Shown piece after piece: positions 17,338-26,244 of a DNA stretch of 64,000 bases. Position numbers and translations under genes: made by a program. This DNA comes from CAVSXS01 sp963767715 (GTDB lineage Bacteria > Chloroflexota > Ktedonobacteria > Ktedonobacterales > Ktedonobacteraceae): NCBI GenBank assembly GCA_963767715.1, contig CAVYFA010000001.1:558001-622000 (forward strand), in the 5' to 3' direction. How positions within the stretch are numbered: position 1 is the stretch's first letter; every line of letters starts with the position of its first letter. Under the pieces are notes generated by a model. That model was given only the letters and a program-made list of their open reading frames with translations, had not been told where the DNA came from and searched no databases.

Positions 17338-18057
17338 CTATCTTCCCTTTGTGGCGTATCCCACATAGGCGATGCCTTTGAACCAGCCGGGTCCCATGCT
17401 GAAACGGCCCTGCTTGAAGCCGCGCGGCATGAAGCCCGTCAGTTCGCGCACCTGCAGGCCGCTGGCGCTCAGCAGCGAGGTGAGTTCATGCGGCTTGATG
17501 AACTTGTGATATTGATGGATGCCGGGTACAAGACCGCCGATGGGTAAGTGCTCGCCGTACCAGATTAAGACGACGCGCGCCAGGAGCGTGCGGTTGATCG
17601 TATCGAAGACAAAGATTCCGCCTGGCGCGAGAACCCGCGCGATCTCCTGGATGGTCTCCTTCAAATTGCCGACGTGTTCCAGCACATCCAGGCAGACGAT
17701 CACGGAGAAGCTGCCATCTGCGAAAGGCAGGGCCTCGCCGACCCCTTGCAAATAATGGATGTTTTGTCCCAATCCATGCTGCCGGGAATGCAGGTGCGCT
17801 GTTTGCAGAGCGCCCACCGACGGATCGATACCCGTCATGACCACCTTGCGGCGCGCAAGGTCTTCACAGATCAAGCCGCCACCGCAGCCGATTTCAAGGA
17901 TTTCCTGCTGAGCCAGCGCACCCTTGCCGTAAACACGTGTAACACACAATTCGATATAATCACCGCGATCAGCAGTCATCTGCCTGAGAAAGCTGCCTTT
18001 ATCCCACCAGCCAAAACTGTCAAAAATCTCTTCTTGCGTGCGCGAGTGTTTGAACAT
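17338..18057 (-). CDS. Class I SAM-dependent methyltransferase (UbiG-like)
   Basis: A 239-residue methyltransferase. Motif I is ILEIGCGGGLICEDLAR, with the downstream acidic loop TGIDPSVGAL; motif IV/V lies in VIVCLDVLEHVGN, and FVFDTINRT follows. The overall arrangement resembles UbiG O-methyltransferases, including the C-terminal FIKPHEL segment. The start codon follows CAGGAG. No quinone genes are adjacent. It lies convergent to the glycan cluster, so the substrate could be a quinone, a lipid or a glycan. Confidence 0.87.
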   Translation of the reverse strand: MFKHSRTQEEIFDSFGWWDKGSFLRQMTADRGDYIELCVTRVYGKGALAQQEILEIGCGGGLICEDLARRKVVMTGIDPSVGALQTAHLHSRQHGLGQNIHYLQGVGEALPFADGSFSVIVCLDVLEHVGNLKETIQEIARVLAPGGIFVFDTINRTLLARVVLIWYGEHLPIGGLVPGIHQYHKFIKPHELTSLLSASGLQVRELTGFMPRGFKQGRFSMGPGWFKGIAYVGYATKGR

Positions 18058-18181
18058 TGATGCTCCTGGTTGAAACGTTTTGCCGTGTCCACACTATTAT
18101 ATATCGTAGGGGCATGTTTTTCGCCTCGCCTGGGAACGGCGATAAGAGTACCACTGCCCTGGTCAAACAAGAAGCAAAACA

Positions 18182-18190
18182 TGGTATAAT
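18182..18190 (+). promoter_or_regulatory. Extended -10 promoter of ffh
   Basis: TGGTATAAT at 18182-18190 is an extended -10. Upstream AT content is moderate and the -35 (GTCAAA, 17 bases away) is weak. The ffh ATG is at 18249, with GGAGAGGA in between. Confidence 0.55.
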
Positions 18191-18248
18191 TGGGGGCACA
18201 GGGGCATTTTAAGCAATTGAGTGTCTGGCGGAGAGGAATCAATACACC

Positions 18249-19787
18249 ATGGCAATGTTTGAAAGTCTATCAAAACGACTTGAAGGTATATTCACCAACC
18301 TGAGTGGCAAGGGCAAGCTGACCGAGGCTGATGTCGACGAGGCGATGCGCGAGGTGAGACTGGCGCTGCTGGAAGCGGATGTGAGCCTGAAGCTGGTACG
18401 GCAATTCGTTGAACGCGTCAGGGCTAAAGCCATCGGCGTGGAGGTACTGGGCAGTTTCTCGCCCGCCCAGCAGGTGCTGTCAATCGTCAATGACGAACTG
18501 ATTGAGATGCTGGGAGGCACGGGCAGTACGAATAAACTGGACCTGAGCGGCCCGCAGCCGAACGTGATTATGCTGGTGGGCCTGCAGGGTTCCGGTAAAA
18601 CGACGATGGCGGCCAAGCTGGCGAATTTCCTGCGCAAGCAGCAGGGACAGCGCCCGCTGCTGGTAGCGGCAGACATGTATCGTCCCGCCGCCGTGCAGCA
18701 GCTCCAGACGCTGGGCCGGCAAATCTCGGTCCCAGTGTATTCGGAGCCAGCAGGTTCGAATCCCATCGATATCACCGCGCACGCCGTCGAGTACGCGCGC
18801 GACCAGGCCCTGACAGTCGTTATCCTGGATACCGCGGGCCGTTTGAACATCGACGAGCGCATGATGAACGAAGTTATCGCCATTCGCCAGCGACTGCACC
18901 CGCGCGAGGTGCTGCTGGTAGCTGACGCCATGACGGGCCAGGAGGCGGTGCGAGTGGCGGATGACTTCAACAAGGCCGTCTCGCTGACGGGCATGATTTT
19001 GACGAAGATGGATGGCGACGCGCGCGGCGGAGCAGCGCTCTCGATGCGCTCGGTCACGGGCGTGCCCATCAAATTCATGGGTACCGGCGAAAAAGTGGAG
19101 GCGTTGGAGCCGTTCTATCCGGATCGTTTGGCCTCGCGTATACTGGGAATGGGAGATGTTCTCTCGCTGATCGAGCGCGCGCAGGAAACCATCGACCAGG
19201 AAGAGGCGCTGAAGGCCCAGGAGAAGATGCAGAAGGGCAAATTCGACCTGGAAGACTTCCTCAACGCTATGCGCCAGTTGAAGCGCATGGGGCCATTGCG
19301 CCAGGTTATGGAAATGATCCCGGGCTTTAATAAACTTGCCGCGACGCCCGATATGGAAGAGGCGCTGGAGGGGGATCAATTAAAGTACGTGGAGGCGATG
19401 ATCCTGTCGATGACGCTGGAGGAGCGGAGGAATCCCGATATTATCAACGGCAGCCGGCGCAAGCGTATCGCAATGGGCAGCGGCACCACGCCGCAGGACA
19501 TCAACCAGTTGCTCTCTCAATTCAATGAGATGCGCACGATGATGCGCCAGATCAGCAGCGGCAAAGGTCCATGGGCCAAGATGGCGCGGCAGTATGCCGG
19601 CGCAGGGGGACTCCCTGGCATGAGTGGTATGCCGGGCATGGGAGATTTAGGCGGTCTGGACGGACAAAGTGCGATGAGAGCGCCTGCCCTATCGCGCCCT
19701 GCTGGGAGCGGCAAGAAGACCGGCAAGGCCGCACGTAAAGAAAAACGTAAACAGAAACAAAGACAACGAGCAAAAAGTCGTAGGTAA
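18249..19787 (+). CDS. ffh: Signal recognition particle protein Ffh (SRP54)
   Basis: The 54-kDa GTPase of the signal recognition particle, which binds 4.5S RNA and signal peptides to target nascent membrane and secreted proteins to FtsY. In 512 residues the N domain (1 to about 90) is followed by the G domain with GLQGSGKTTMAAKLA, DTAGRL and LTKMDGDARGG, and then the Met-rich M domain (GKFDLEDFLNAMRQLKRMG; INGSRRKRIAMGSG). The tail is Gly/Met-rich and ends in a strongly basic KKTGKAARKEKRKQKQ segment, somewhat longer than usual. It is a single-gene unit. Confidence 0.97.
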   Translation: MAMFESLSKRLEGIFTNLSGKGKLTEADVDEAMREVRLALLEADVSLKLVRQFVERVRAKAIGVEVLGSFSPAQQVLSIVNDELIEMLGGTGSTNKLDLSGPQPNVIMLVGLQGSGKTTMAAKLANFLRKQQGQRPLLVAADMYRPAAVQQLQTLGRQISVPVYSEPAGSNPIDITAHAVEYARDQALTVVILDTAGRLNIDERMMNEVIAIRQRLHPREVLLVADAMTGQEAVRVADDFNKAVSLTGMILTKMDGDARGGAALSMRSVTGVPIKFMGTGEKVEALEPFYPDRLASRILGMGDVLSLIERAQETIDQEEALKAQEKMQKGKFDLEDFLNAMRQLKRMGPLRQVMEMIPGFNKLAATPDMEEALEGDQLKYVEAMILSMTLEERRNPDIINGSRRKRIAMGSGTTPQDINQLLSQFNEMRTMMRQISSGKGPWAKMARQYAGAGGLPGMSGMPGMGDLGGLDGQSAMRAPALSRPAGSGKKTGKAARKEKRKQKQRQRAKSRR

Positions 19788-19793
19788 TCTTAT

Positions 19794-19844
19794 TCCGACC
19801 GGCAACGACGCTGGCGCGTCTACACTGCGTGTAAGCCGGTCGGA
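19794..19844. repeat. TCCGACCGGC hairpin repeat, copy 1
   Basis: TCCGACCGGC (19794-19803) and GCCGGTCGGA (19835-19844) are a perfect 10-bp inverted repeat around a 31-base loop, preceded by CTTAT. The same unit recurs at 36522-36637. It lies six bases after the ffh stop and just before the L,D-transpeptidase ribosome site, so it may serve as ffh terminator-like structure or as regulator of the downstream gene. Confidence 0.75.
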
Positions 19845-19863
19845 TATGTCGGAGGTAGCCACT

Positions 19864-21561
19864 ATGCAACGCATGCGCACCAGTCGACTCGTACAGGCGA
19901 TCATGATTAGCCTGATAGTCGGCTTCGTTCTTGTAACGAGCGGCTGTGGGGGAAGCCAGCAATCGCAGCAGCAGGCAACCCAGAGTAAGGCACAGCTCGA
20001 TTCGGCCCTGAACCACGCCAGGGCTATTGGCGTGCCATCATCAGATCTTTCCTCTATCGTGGCCAAAGAACAACAATTAAGCAGCACAAGCGCGCCGTCC
20101 ACGCTGTTCGATGACACACCGGCAACGAATTACTATGTGTCTCAGGCCAAACAATACCAGCAGCTTGCGACACAAGTCCAGGGTATCGTCAGCTCAGTCA
20201 CGCAGGACGCAAGCACACAGGCTCAAATGGATTTGCAGCATTTCCAACAGGCGCTTACCCAGGTACGTGGCCTGAAAGCCGGCAATATTGCTGCCTTCTC
20301 GCAAGAATATTCAAACGATCAAAATCTGCTCTCTTCCGCGCAATATCCTAAAGATTATGCGGCCATCAGCGCCAGTGCTGCCAAAGCCACGGACGCCCTG
20401 TCCCTGCTCAACTCAACTCATACGCTGCTAGGTAATTTCCAAAAGACCATCCAGCAGATGCAGGCTGCTCACCTGGACATCACGGCGATGCAGGGGCAGT
20501 ATACCAGCGACATGAACACACTGAATACGATCACAGATCCCGTCGATTTCAGCAACCTCAACCTGATGGTCGATACGCAATACCAGATGGCGGTAGTGAA
20601 TTCGATCCAGGCCCTGCCATTTGTAGGTAACGCCAAACTGGGCGAGTTCAAAACACAGATCAACCTGCTGAAAACCTATGGTATGGACGCCTCGTCCTAC
20701 CAGCAGTTGTACAACACCGACGCCCAGCAGATGCGCAACGCCAAGACGATCTCGCAATATCTCATAATCTCTCAGAAGATCAATACGGATATCGCCTCGA
20801 TGCAGAACGATCTGACCCAAGGCGCATCCAGCTACCTGATCAGCGAGCTTGACCGCGAGGCGAACGCCTGGGGGCAGGCGCACCTCTATCATGATAAGTT
20901 CGATGGCAAAAACTACATCATGGACTCCGGCTACACGATGAACGGCATCGGCTACTGGCTGCAGCGCGAGCTGAGCTGGGCATATTATCCGAGCGATTAC
21001 CAGGCGGTTGTGGCAGACGACAACAACGAATTCTTTAACTTCCAGATGATGCAGCAGGATTACAGCGATAAGACGCCTTACAACCAGGTTCACCAGACCG
21101 ACATGGAGGTGATGCAACATTACCCCAGCCTACAGCATGGGACAGTGCTGATGGTCTCGATGGTCGAACAGGCCATGCGTGTCTACGTCAATGGAAAGCT
21201 GATTCGCTCTTTCTATGTCACTATGGGCAGGGTAGAGCGTCCGGCATTACCGGGATACTGGACGGTGCAGGACCGCAAAGCTCCCGACGAGTTCAAGTCG
21301 GATGATCCCCCCAGCTCGCCGTTCTGGTACCCGCCGACGCATATCAACTATGCAATCCTGTACCACTGGGGCGGCTTCTTCGTACACGACGCCTGGTGGC
21401 GCGTCAACTTCGGTCCGGGCACGCAATTCCCGCACTACGATGTCGGCGGCGACGAATCCTTCGCCGGCAACGGCAGCCACGGCTGCATCAACATGCAGGA
21501 AAACGATGCGGCCTGGGTGTATGCCCATACGGACTGGAACACGCAGATCATGGTATATTAG
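19864..21561 (+). CDS. L,D-transpeptidase (YkuD) lipoprotein
   Basis: A 565-residue exported protein. ATG 19864 is preceded by GGAGG at 19851; the in-frame ATG at 19846 lies against the hairpin and is less likely. The N terminus has a basic end, a hydrophobic stretch and a lipobox-like VTSGC (C28; -3 is Thr, so not ideal). Residues 30 to about 330 are Gln/Ser/Thr-rich and helical, probably a spacer or wall-binding coiled region. The C-terminal YkuD domain has the catalytic SHGCIN motif (H539, C541). Such enzymes make 3-3 peptidoglycan cross-links or attach proteins. A strong terminator follows. Confidence 0.87.
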   Translation: MQRMRTSRLVQAIMISLIVGFVLVTSGCGGSQQSQQQATQSKAQLDSALNHARAIGVPSSDLSSIVAKEQQLSSTSAPSTLFDDTPATNYYVSQAKQYQQLATQVQGIVSSVTQDASTQAQMDLQHFQQALTQVRGLKAGNIAAFSQEYSNDQNLLSSAQYPKDYAAISASAAKATDALSLLNSTHTLLGNFQKTIQQMQAAHLDITAMQGQYTSDMNTLNTITDPVDFSNLNLMVDTQYQMAVVNSIQALPFVGNAKLGEFKTQINLLKTYGMDASSYQQLYNTDAQQMRNAKTISQYLIISQKINTDIASMQNDLTQGASSYLISELDREANAWGQAHLYHDKFDGKNYIMDSGYTMNGIGYWLQRELSWAYYPSDYQAVVADDNNEFFNFQMMQQDYSDKTPYNQVHQTDMEVMQHYPSLQHGTVLMVSMVEQAMRVYVNGKLIRSFYVTMGRVERPALPGYWTVQDRKAPDEFKSDDPPSSPFWYPPTHINYAILYHWGGFFVHDAWWRVNFGPGTQFPHYDVGGDESFAGNGSHGCINMQENDAAWVYAHTDWNTQIMVY

Positions 21562-21576
21562 TCTTATCAGGCTTAG

Positions 21577-21615
21577 CCGGGTATCCTATTTATCAGGATA
21601 CCCGGTTTTCATTTT
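21577..21615 (+). terminator. Rho-independent terminator after the L,D-transpeptidase gene
   Basis: CCGGGTATCCT (21577-21587) pairs perfectly with AGGATACCCGG (21595-21605) over a 7-base loop, followed by TTTTCATTTT. Confidence 0.92.
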
Positions 21616-21719
21616 GTGCATGGGAAGCAATGACATCAGCGCCTCTACAAGCTGATGGAGCGTATCATAATTAGGCACCATCACAACACAGCACTTCGTA
21701 GAAAAAGGAGTATTCTTGT

Positions 21720-22655
21720 ATGCCTGAATCCATCATTCGCACAGAACACCTTTCCCGCTTTTTTGGCCCGGTCAAAGCAGTCGATGATCTTTCACTGGAA
21801 GTGCCTGAGGGAATAGTCTTTGGTTTTTTGGGACCAAATGGAGCGGGTAAAACGACCACCATTCATCTCTTGCTCGGCCTGTTGGAACCGACGCAGGGCC
21901 AGGCCAGCGTGCTTGGCTTCGATACGCGCACGCAGGCGGATGAAATTCGAGCACGAATAGGGGCGCTGCTTGAGTTTGCAGGGCTCTACGAGCGCATGAC
22001 CGCCGAAGACAATCTGGACTTGTACGGGCGCATCTATCATATACCCGCCCCCGAACGGCGGGAGCGCATCAAAGAACTGCTCACCCACCTGGATCTCTGG
22101 GATCGCCGTAAGGACCAGGTGGGCAAGTGGAGCCGGGGAATGAAACAAAAACTCGCAGTGGCACGAGCGCTCTTTCACCACCCTCCCTTGATCTTCCTGG
22201 ATGAGCCGACAGCAGGATTTGATCCGCTGGCGGCGGCGGCTTTGCGCGATGACCTGGCCGGCCTGGTCGCACGCGAAGGAGTGACGGTCTTTCTCAACAC
22301 CCACAATCTGACCGAAGCCGAAAAGCTCTGTGCTCAGGTCGGGGTGATTCGCCAGGGCAAACTCGTCACGGTTGGCTCCCCCGATGAACTGCGGGCCAGG
22401 ATGGGAGGTCCGCAGGCAGAGATCGTGGGGCGTGGGTTCACCGAGCAGATGCTGGCCACACTCAGAGAGCGGCCAGAGGTCGCCCATGCCGACCTGCACA
22501 ACAACCATCTCGTCCTGGAACTGCGCGGAGAGAGCGAGATGGGCCCGCTCGTGAGTTTGCTGGTGCATGCAGGGGCCTCGGTGGAGGAAGTGCGCCGGGG
22601 CAAGGCCAGCCTGGAAGACGTGTTTTTGACCTTGATGGAGGAAGAAAAAAGATGA
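21720..22655 (+). CDS. ABC transporter ATP-binding protein
   Basis: A 311-residue ATPase of an ABC-2 type exporter. Walker A is GPNGAGKTTTIHLL, the signature is WSRGMKQKLAVARAL (SRGM replacing LSGG, common in this subfamily), Walker B is LIFLDEPTAGFDP, and the switch His lies in LNTHNLTEAEKLC. After the nucleotide-binding domain (to about residue 220) a small C-terminal domain ends ASLEDVFLTLMEEE, the typical end of drug/lipid exporters of this family. The start follows AAAAAGGAG. It overlaps the permease gene by four bases (ATGA). Confidence 0.93.
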   Translation: MPESIIRTEHLSRFFGPVKAVDDLSLEVPEGIVFGFLGPNGAGKTTTIHLLLGLLEPTQGQASVLGFDTRTQADEIRARIGALLEFAGLYERMTAEDNLDLYGRIYHIPAPERRERIKELLTHLDLWDRRKDQVGKWSRGMKQKLAVARALFHHPPLIFLDEPTAGFDPLAAAALRDDLAGLVAREGVTVFLNTHNLTEAEKLCAQVGVIRQGKLVTVGSPDELRARMGGPQAEIVGRGFTEQMLATLRERPEVAHADLHNNHLVLELRGESEMGPLVSLLVHAGASVEEVRRGKASLEDVFLTLMEEEKR

Positions 22656-23368
22656 ACGATCTCTGGACCATGATGTGGAAAGAATCGAAGGACCTGCTCT
22701 TCCAGGGCGGGTGGAGGGCATCGATACGCCCCTTGCTCTTGATCGGTATTATGGGCATCTACCTCCCATTGCAGTTCGGACTTCAGTGGCTGGCACTCTC
22801 GCCTATCGAGATGTTCGTGATTCTCTGGATTCCATTTTCTGTAATCATTAGCTTTATTGGCGATGCCATCGCTGGGGAGCGTGAGCGACATACACTTGAA
22901 ACCTTGCTGGCCAGCCGCATATCCGATCGAGCGATTCTGCTGGGGAAGGTTGTTGTGACCGTGGGATATGCCTGGGGAATGGCTCTCGGTGGCCTTCTGC
23001 TCGGCCTGATACTGGTCAACCTTTTCAGGGGGAACGGTGGTGGGTGGATGTTCTATCATCCTTTCAACTTGTTCCTTGAAGCTCTTGCTTTGAGTCTACT
23101 GACCTGTCTACTGGGAGCAAGTGCTGGAGTGCTCGTATCGCTGCGGACATCTACAGTACGACAAGCGCAACAAATCTTGGGTATAGGCACATTCGTGCTG
23201 GTGTTTGGAGGTATTTCTGCCTTGCAAGCATTGCCTACGAATTTTGTCGCGTCGTTAACCTACTCGCAGTTTTTGCTCTTTGTCATGGCCGTGATCGCTG
23301 TGCTGGATGCAATTCTGCTTGGATTATCGCTTGTGAGCTTCCAACGCTCGCGTTTAATCTTGAGCTAG
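22652..23368 (+). CDS. ABC-2 type permease
   Basis: A 238-residue integral membrane protein with about six hydrophobic segments. It begins MNDLWTMMWKESKDLLFQ, and the motif DAIAGERERHTLETLLASRISDRAILLGK is typical of ABC-2 permeases linked to drug or antibiotic export. It is translationally coupled to the ATPase gene, with which it forms the exporter (two of each subunit expected). The exported substrate is unknown. It converges on the GH57 gene. Confidence 0.9.
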   Translation: MNDLWTMMWKESKDLLFQGGWRASIRPLLLIGIMGIYLPLQFGLQWLALSPIEMFVILWIPFSVIISFIGDAIAGERERHTLETLLASRISDRAILLGKVVVTVGYAWGMALGGLLLGLILVNLFRGNGGGWMFYHPFNLFLEALALSLLTCLLGASAGVLVSLRTSTVRQAQQILGIGTFVLVFGGISALQALPTNFVASLTYSQFLLFVMAVIAVLDAILLGLSLVSFQRSRLILS

Positions 23369-23408
23369 GGAGATAAGCAGGTCCAGCATGGATCAGGCTC
23401 AGGTGCCT

Positions 23409-24875
23409 CTACGCCAGTGGGGGCAACTGATCTTCTCGTACAACCGGCAACTGGCGGTACACATCCTCGCCCGTCAGGCTGGGGACGCGCCAGCTTTTCA
23501 CGGAGCGCAGATCTCTGAGGAAATCGGTCTGCAGATCGATCCCCAGCGCCTGCCAGATCAGGCTAATGGCACGGCGCGCGAAGGCGATGTTGTTGCGCGG
23601 CTCGATGCGATCCAGATCCTCGAAGAAGAAGCCGCAACTTGTGAAGCTGTACTGGCCGTAGTACTGCGCTTCGAGCAGGAGCAAGGTGCGATGTACCATC
23701 AATGGATGCTGGTTTATGCCGTGCTGAGTCCAGAAGCTCTCGACCGGCTCCCAGCCGTCGCGCACGGGCAGGTAGGCATCGCGCGCCGCCCAGGGGTCGC
23801 GCAGTGTCTCACCCGCGTACTGCTCGAAGAGCCGATTGTTGCGTTCGGCCAGGTTGCGTAGAGCGTGGTTGAGTGCGGCCTTCCAGGTGCTGTCGCCCTC
23901 GGTACATTCGCAGCCGGTATCCCAGCGTGCTACGCCATGACCGCAGCTCCACGCGCTCGGCACGCGCAGTGAGACCTCTTTTGTAGCGGGAAACATGCGC
24001 ATGTATTGTTCGAGTGTGCAGATTTCAAAGCCGTAGGCGGGCGCACCTGTCGTGATGAGATGCGTAAGGAATTTATCGCGCCAGGGCCGGTGATGACCAT
24101 AAAGCTCGCCGTCCGTCGCGATCAGGATCAACTGGGCCTCCCCCGAGTCGCGCTTGCTCTGCACAAGGTGACGCGGCAGGTATGATGCGGCGAACATATC
24201 GGCGTTGCTGGTGGTATTCCAGTCGAAGGAGACCCCGCCGGAGAGCGGCCCATTGAAGAAAAAGACCGTGATGCTGCGACCATCTCGCAGGGGAACAATG
24301 TAGGGCTCGGTAGTATCAACCGACTCTGCTATCTGCCAGGGCGCAAGAACTGTGTAGGTGATGCCATACTGCGCCAGCAGGTCGAGCGATTCAATATCGA
24401 CGGCGGTCTCCGCCAGCCACATGCCCTTCGCATCCCGCCCGTAGCGATGCTTGAAATCGCTCAAACCCCAGGCGATCTGCGTGCGTTTATCGCGTGACGT
24501 GGCAAGCGGCAGGATAGTATGATTGTAGGCCTGAGCCATAGCGTTGCCAACGCCGAAGCGCGCCACATGCAGCCGGTCGGCCGCAATGATGCGCTCGTAA
24601 ACATCATTGTGCGCATCCTCCAACCACGCAGCCAGCGTCGGGCCCAGATCAAAGTTGATAGCATTGAAGTTGCCGGCCTCGGCGTTGGGACGATAGCATT
24701 CCCCGGTAATCTTTTCGTTAAAGTTGGAAAAGGGAGTCGCAGCCGGCTCAATAGGAATTTGCCCTGTGAACGGATCCTCGCGCGGAGGTTGATAAAAATG
24801 CCCGTGCAAACACAGGTATGCAGGGCCACTTGTTGAATCTTTTTCAGATTCTCCGGAAATTGTGAGTTCGAGCAT
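23409..24875 (-). CDS. GH57/DUF3536-type glycoside hydrolase, short form
   Basis: A 488-residue cytoplasmic enzyme of the GH57-like superfamily that includes amylopullulanases and 4-alpha-glucanotransferases. The opening YLCLHGHFYQPPREDPF is diagnostic. GMWLAETAVD holds the likely nucleophile E156, and IATDGELYGHH the likely acid/base D255. The second half matches DUF3536 (PSAWSCGHGVARWDTGC; FTSCGFFFEDLDRIEP). Many DUF3536 relatives are about 800 residues; this one stops after LTGEDVYRQL, so it is a compact or truncated form. It starts within a 150-base gap behind the HNH gene. Substrate is presumably an alpha-glucan. Confidence 0.85.
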   Translation of the reverse strand: MLELTISGESEKDSTSGPAYLCLHGHFYQPPREDPFTGQIPIEPAATPFSNFNEKITGECYRPNAEAGNFNAINFDLGPTLAAWLEDAHNDVYERIIAADRLHVARFGVGNAMAQAYNHTILPLATSRDKRTQIAWGLSDFKHRYGRDAKGMWLAETAVDIESLDLLAQYGITYTVLAPWQIAESVDTTEPYIVPLRDGRSITVFFFNGPLSGGVSFDWNTTSNADMFAASYLPRHLVQSKRDSGEAQLILIATDGELYGHHRPWRDKFLTHLITTGAPAYGFEICTLEQYMRMFPATKEVSLRVPSAWSCGHGVARWDTGCECTEGDSTWKAALNHALRNLAERNNRLFEQYAGETLRDPWAARDAYLPVRDGWEPVESFWTQHGINQHPLMVHRTLLLLEAQYYGQYSFTSCGFFFEDLDRIEPRNNIAFARRAISLIWQALGIDLQTDFLRDLRSVKSWRVPSLTGEDVYRQLPVVREDQLPPLA

Positions 24876-24980
24876 ATATTTCCTTCACTGGTAATGCTTA
24901 AAATACTCGTAAGATAGACCTGATTACTTAACAGCACTACCAGAGATAAACACGAATCCTTTCTATCCATTGTAACAGCG

Positions 24981-25015
24981 TCCATAGGGATACTATTCAA
25001 AAGTACCCCTATGGA
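24981..25015. terminator. Hairpin between HNH and GH57 genes
   Basis: TCCATAGGGATAC (24981-24993) and GTACCCCTATGGA (25003-25015) form a 13-bp stem with one mismatch and a 9-base loop, twelve bases after the HNH stop (minus strand). In the minus direction the 3' side is not T-rich, so termination is only possible; it could also be a protein-binding palindrome. Confidence 0.5.
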
Positions 25016-25027
25016 TATATTCTATTT

Positions 25028-25561
25028 TTAAGCTCCGATACCGGTTTGCGCGCTGAGCAAGAACTGCTCGTAGGCTTCGCGCAGCTTGGGATAGCGCAGC
25101 AGGAAGAACCCGGCATATTCGTGCGTCAACGGGCGTGGTTGTCGCAGCAGGCGCATGTTTACTTCCTTTAGCAGCCGATTGCCCTTTTTGCCATTGCAGC
25201 TCTTGCAGCACGCCACGAGATTCTCCCACGTACCCGTGCCGCCACGCGAACGGGGGATAACGTGATCGAGCGTCAGTTCGCGGCTGCGCTTGCCGCAGTA
25301 CTGGCAGGTTTCATCATCACGCAGCAGGATATTGGAGCGTGTCGGCTGCAGGGCTATGCGCGGAACGCGCACATTAGCAAGCAACTGCACGATGACGGGC
25401 CGCTCCAGTTCAAGACGGCGGGCCTGAATGCTCTCCTCGATCACCTGACGCACATTGTCATCAACAAAGGTAACTTTTTGCTTAGAAAGCAAGACAATGA
25501 GACGGCGTTCAGGAATGACTGAAAGAGGCTGGAGTGAAGAATTCAATACAAGAACGGGCAT
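25028..25561 (-). CDS. HNH endonuclease family protein
   Basis: A 177-residue protein of the stand-alone HNH family common in free-living bacteria. The N-terminal part (VLVLNSSLQPLSVIPERRLIVLL) is typical. The nuclease motif is CQYCGKRSRELTLDHVIPRS, followed by GGTGTWENLVACCKSCNGKK; the two CXXC pairs bind zinc and the DH supplies catalytic residues. Such housekeeping HNH proteins usually lie outside restriction operons, as here. The biological role is not known. Confidence 0.9.
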   Translation of the reverse strand: MPVLVLNSSLQPLSVIPERRLIVLLSKQKVTFVDDNVRQVIEESIQARRLELERPVIVQLLANVRVPRIALQPTRSNILLRDDETCQYCGKRSRELTLDHVIPRSRGGTGTWENLVACCKSCNGKKGNRLLKEVNMRLLRQPRPLTHEYAGFFLLRYPKLREAYEQFLLSAQTGIGA

Positions 25562-25675
25562 GAATGACTTCCCTTCCTCTCTGTCAGGGCCGATACCGGA
25601 TGCAGTACAGCGAGGAAGAAGCTTTCAATGGGATCCGGGAAGGGGGTAGGTTAGCCGCCCCGTTCCCTTCAGCTT

Positions 25676-25861
25676 CTATCGCCGCCTGGGACGACGACTG
25701 AGACATTGACCGATTGGAGAGGGTTTAGAGCGACCTGCATGTCCAGGCAACACAACGCGGCATTGGCCGTCCTGCCAGTGTTCCGAGAGGAAATGCTGGT
25801 CGACGGCGCTCAACACATAGCCTCCGGCCTGACCGGATGGGTATGGTTGATATGTCCGCAT
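25676..25861 (-). CDS. Possible small protein, 61 residues
   Basis: An open reading of 61 codons starting at ATG 25861, with CAGGAG seven to eight bases upstream. The product begins MRTYQPYPSG and is basic toward its end (LSRRPRRR). It has no recognised domain, membrane segment or signal peptide. It lies between tRNA-Pro and the HNH gene on the same strand, in a gap of about 360 bases otherwise without features. It may be non-coding. Confidence 0.3.
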   Translation of the reverse strand: MRTYQPYPSGQAGGYVLSAVDQHFLSEHWQDGQCRVVLPGHAGRSKPSPIGQCLSRRPRRR

Positions 25862-25922
25862 CTTGGACTCCTGTGCTACCTGTTGATGTGGCACCTGTGT
25901 TTGAAACGAGTGCACATCCTGG

Positions 25923-25996
25923 TCGGGGTGAGAGGACTTGAACCTCCGACCTCAGCGTCCCGAACGCTGCGCGCTAGCCGACTGCGCTACACCCCG
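25923..25996 (-). tRNA. tRNA-Pro (anticodon CGG)
   Basis: On the minus strand the sequence folds into a complete cloverleaf of 74 bases. The acceptor stem CGGGGTG pairs with CACCCCG, the D arm is GCGC/GCGC, and the anticodon stem CAGCG/CGCTG carries loop TTCGGGA (anticodon CGG, reading CCG). The T arm GGAGG/CCTCT has loop TTCAAGT. The 3' end shows discriminator A followed by CC; CCA is not fully encoded. No integrase or attachment duplication was noticed nearby. Confidence 0.95.
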
Positions 25997-26165
25997 ATTG
26001 AACTTCCATGCAAGTAATCTACTTGCCCTGACCAATAAACCATTCGAGTATGCGATCAATGCGCCTGAAGTTGCTTGTTAAGCCACCTTATGCGCGTGCC
26101 TACACATCTCTCCTGCTTCAAGCATAGTATAGCATACCCTGGCAATATTTGACAATAGTCAATGC

Positions 26166-26194
26166 TTGACTACAAGCGTCACGACTTCTATAAT
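26166..26194 (+). promoter_or_regulatory. Strong promoter of the molybdate/tungstate operon
   Basis: TTGACT at 26166-26171, exactly 17 bases, then TATAAT at 26189-26194. The start point would be near 26201, followed by a short leader with AGGAGGAAG before ATG 26245. No Moco-type riboswitch fold is evident in the roughly 45-base leader. Confidence 0.8.
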
Positions 26195-26244
26195 CATACT
26201 GTGAGTACTCAGTCTTAGAGTACAATAACAGGAGGAAGCATCGA

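Noticed and set aside
25923..25996. tRNA-Pro as an integration site
   Set aside because: No integrase gene and no duplication of the tRNA 3' end was noticed in the flanks.
25706..26017. A 103-codon plus-strand frame
   Set aside because: It runs through the tRNA-Pro gene in antisense, and its C-terminal residues are the reversed tRNA sequence often mistaken for protein.
26040..26244. Possible molybdenum-cofactor riboswitch before the transport operon
   Set aside because: The promoter leaves only about 45 bases of leader, too short for the known fold, and no characteristic stems were found.
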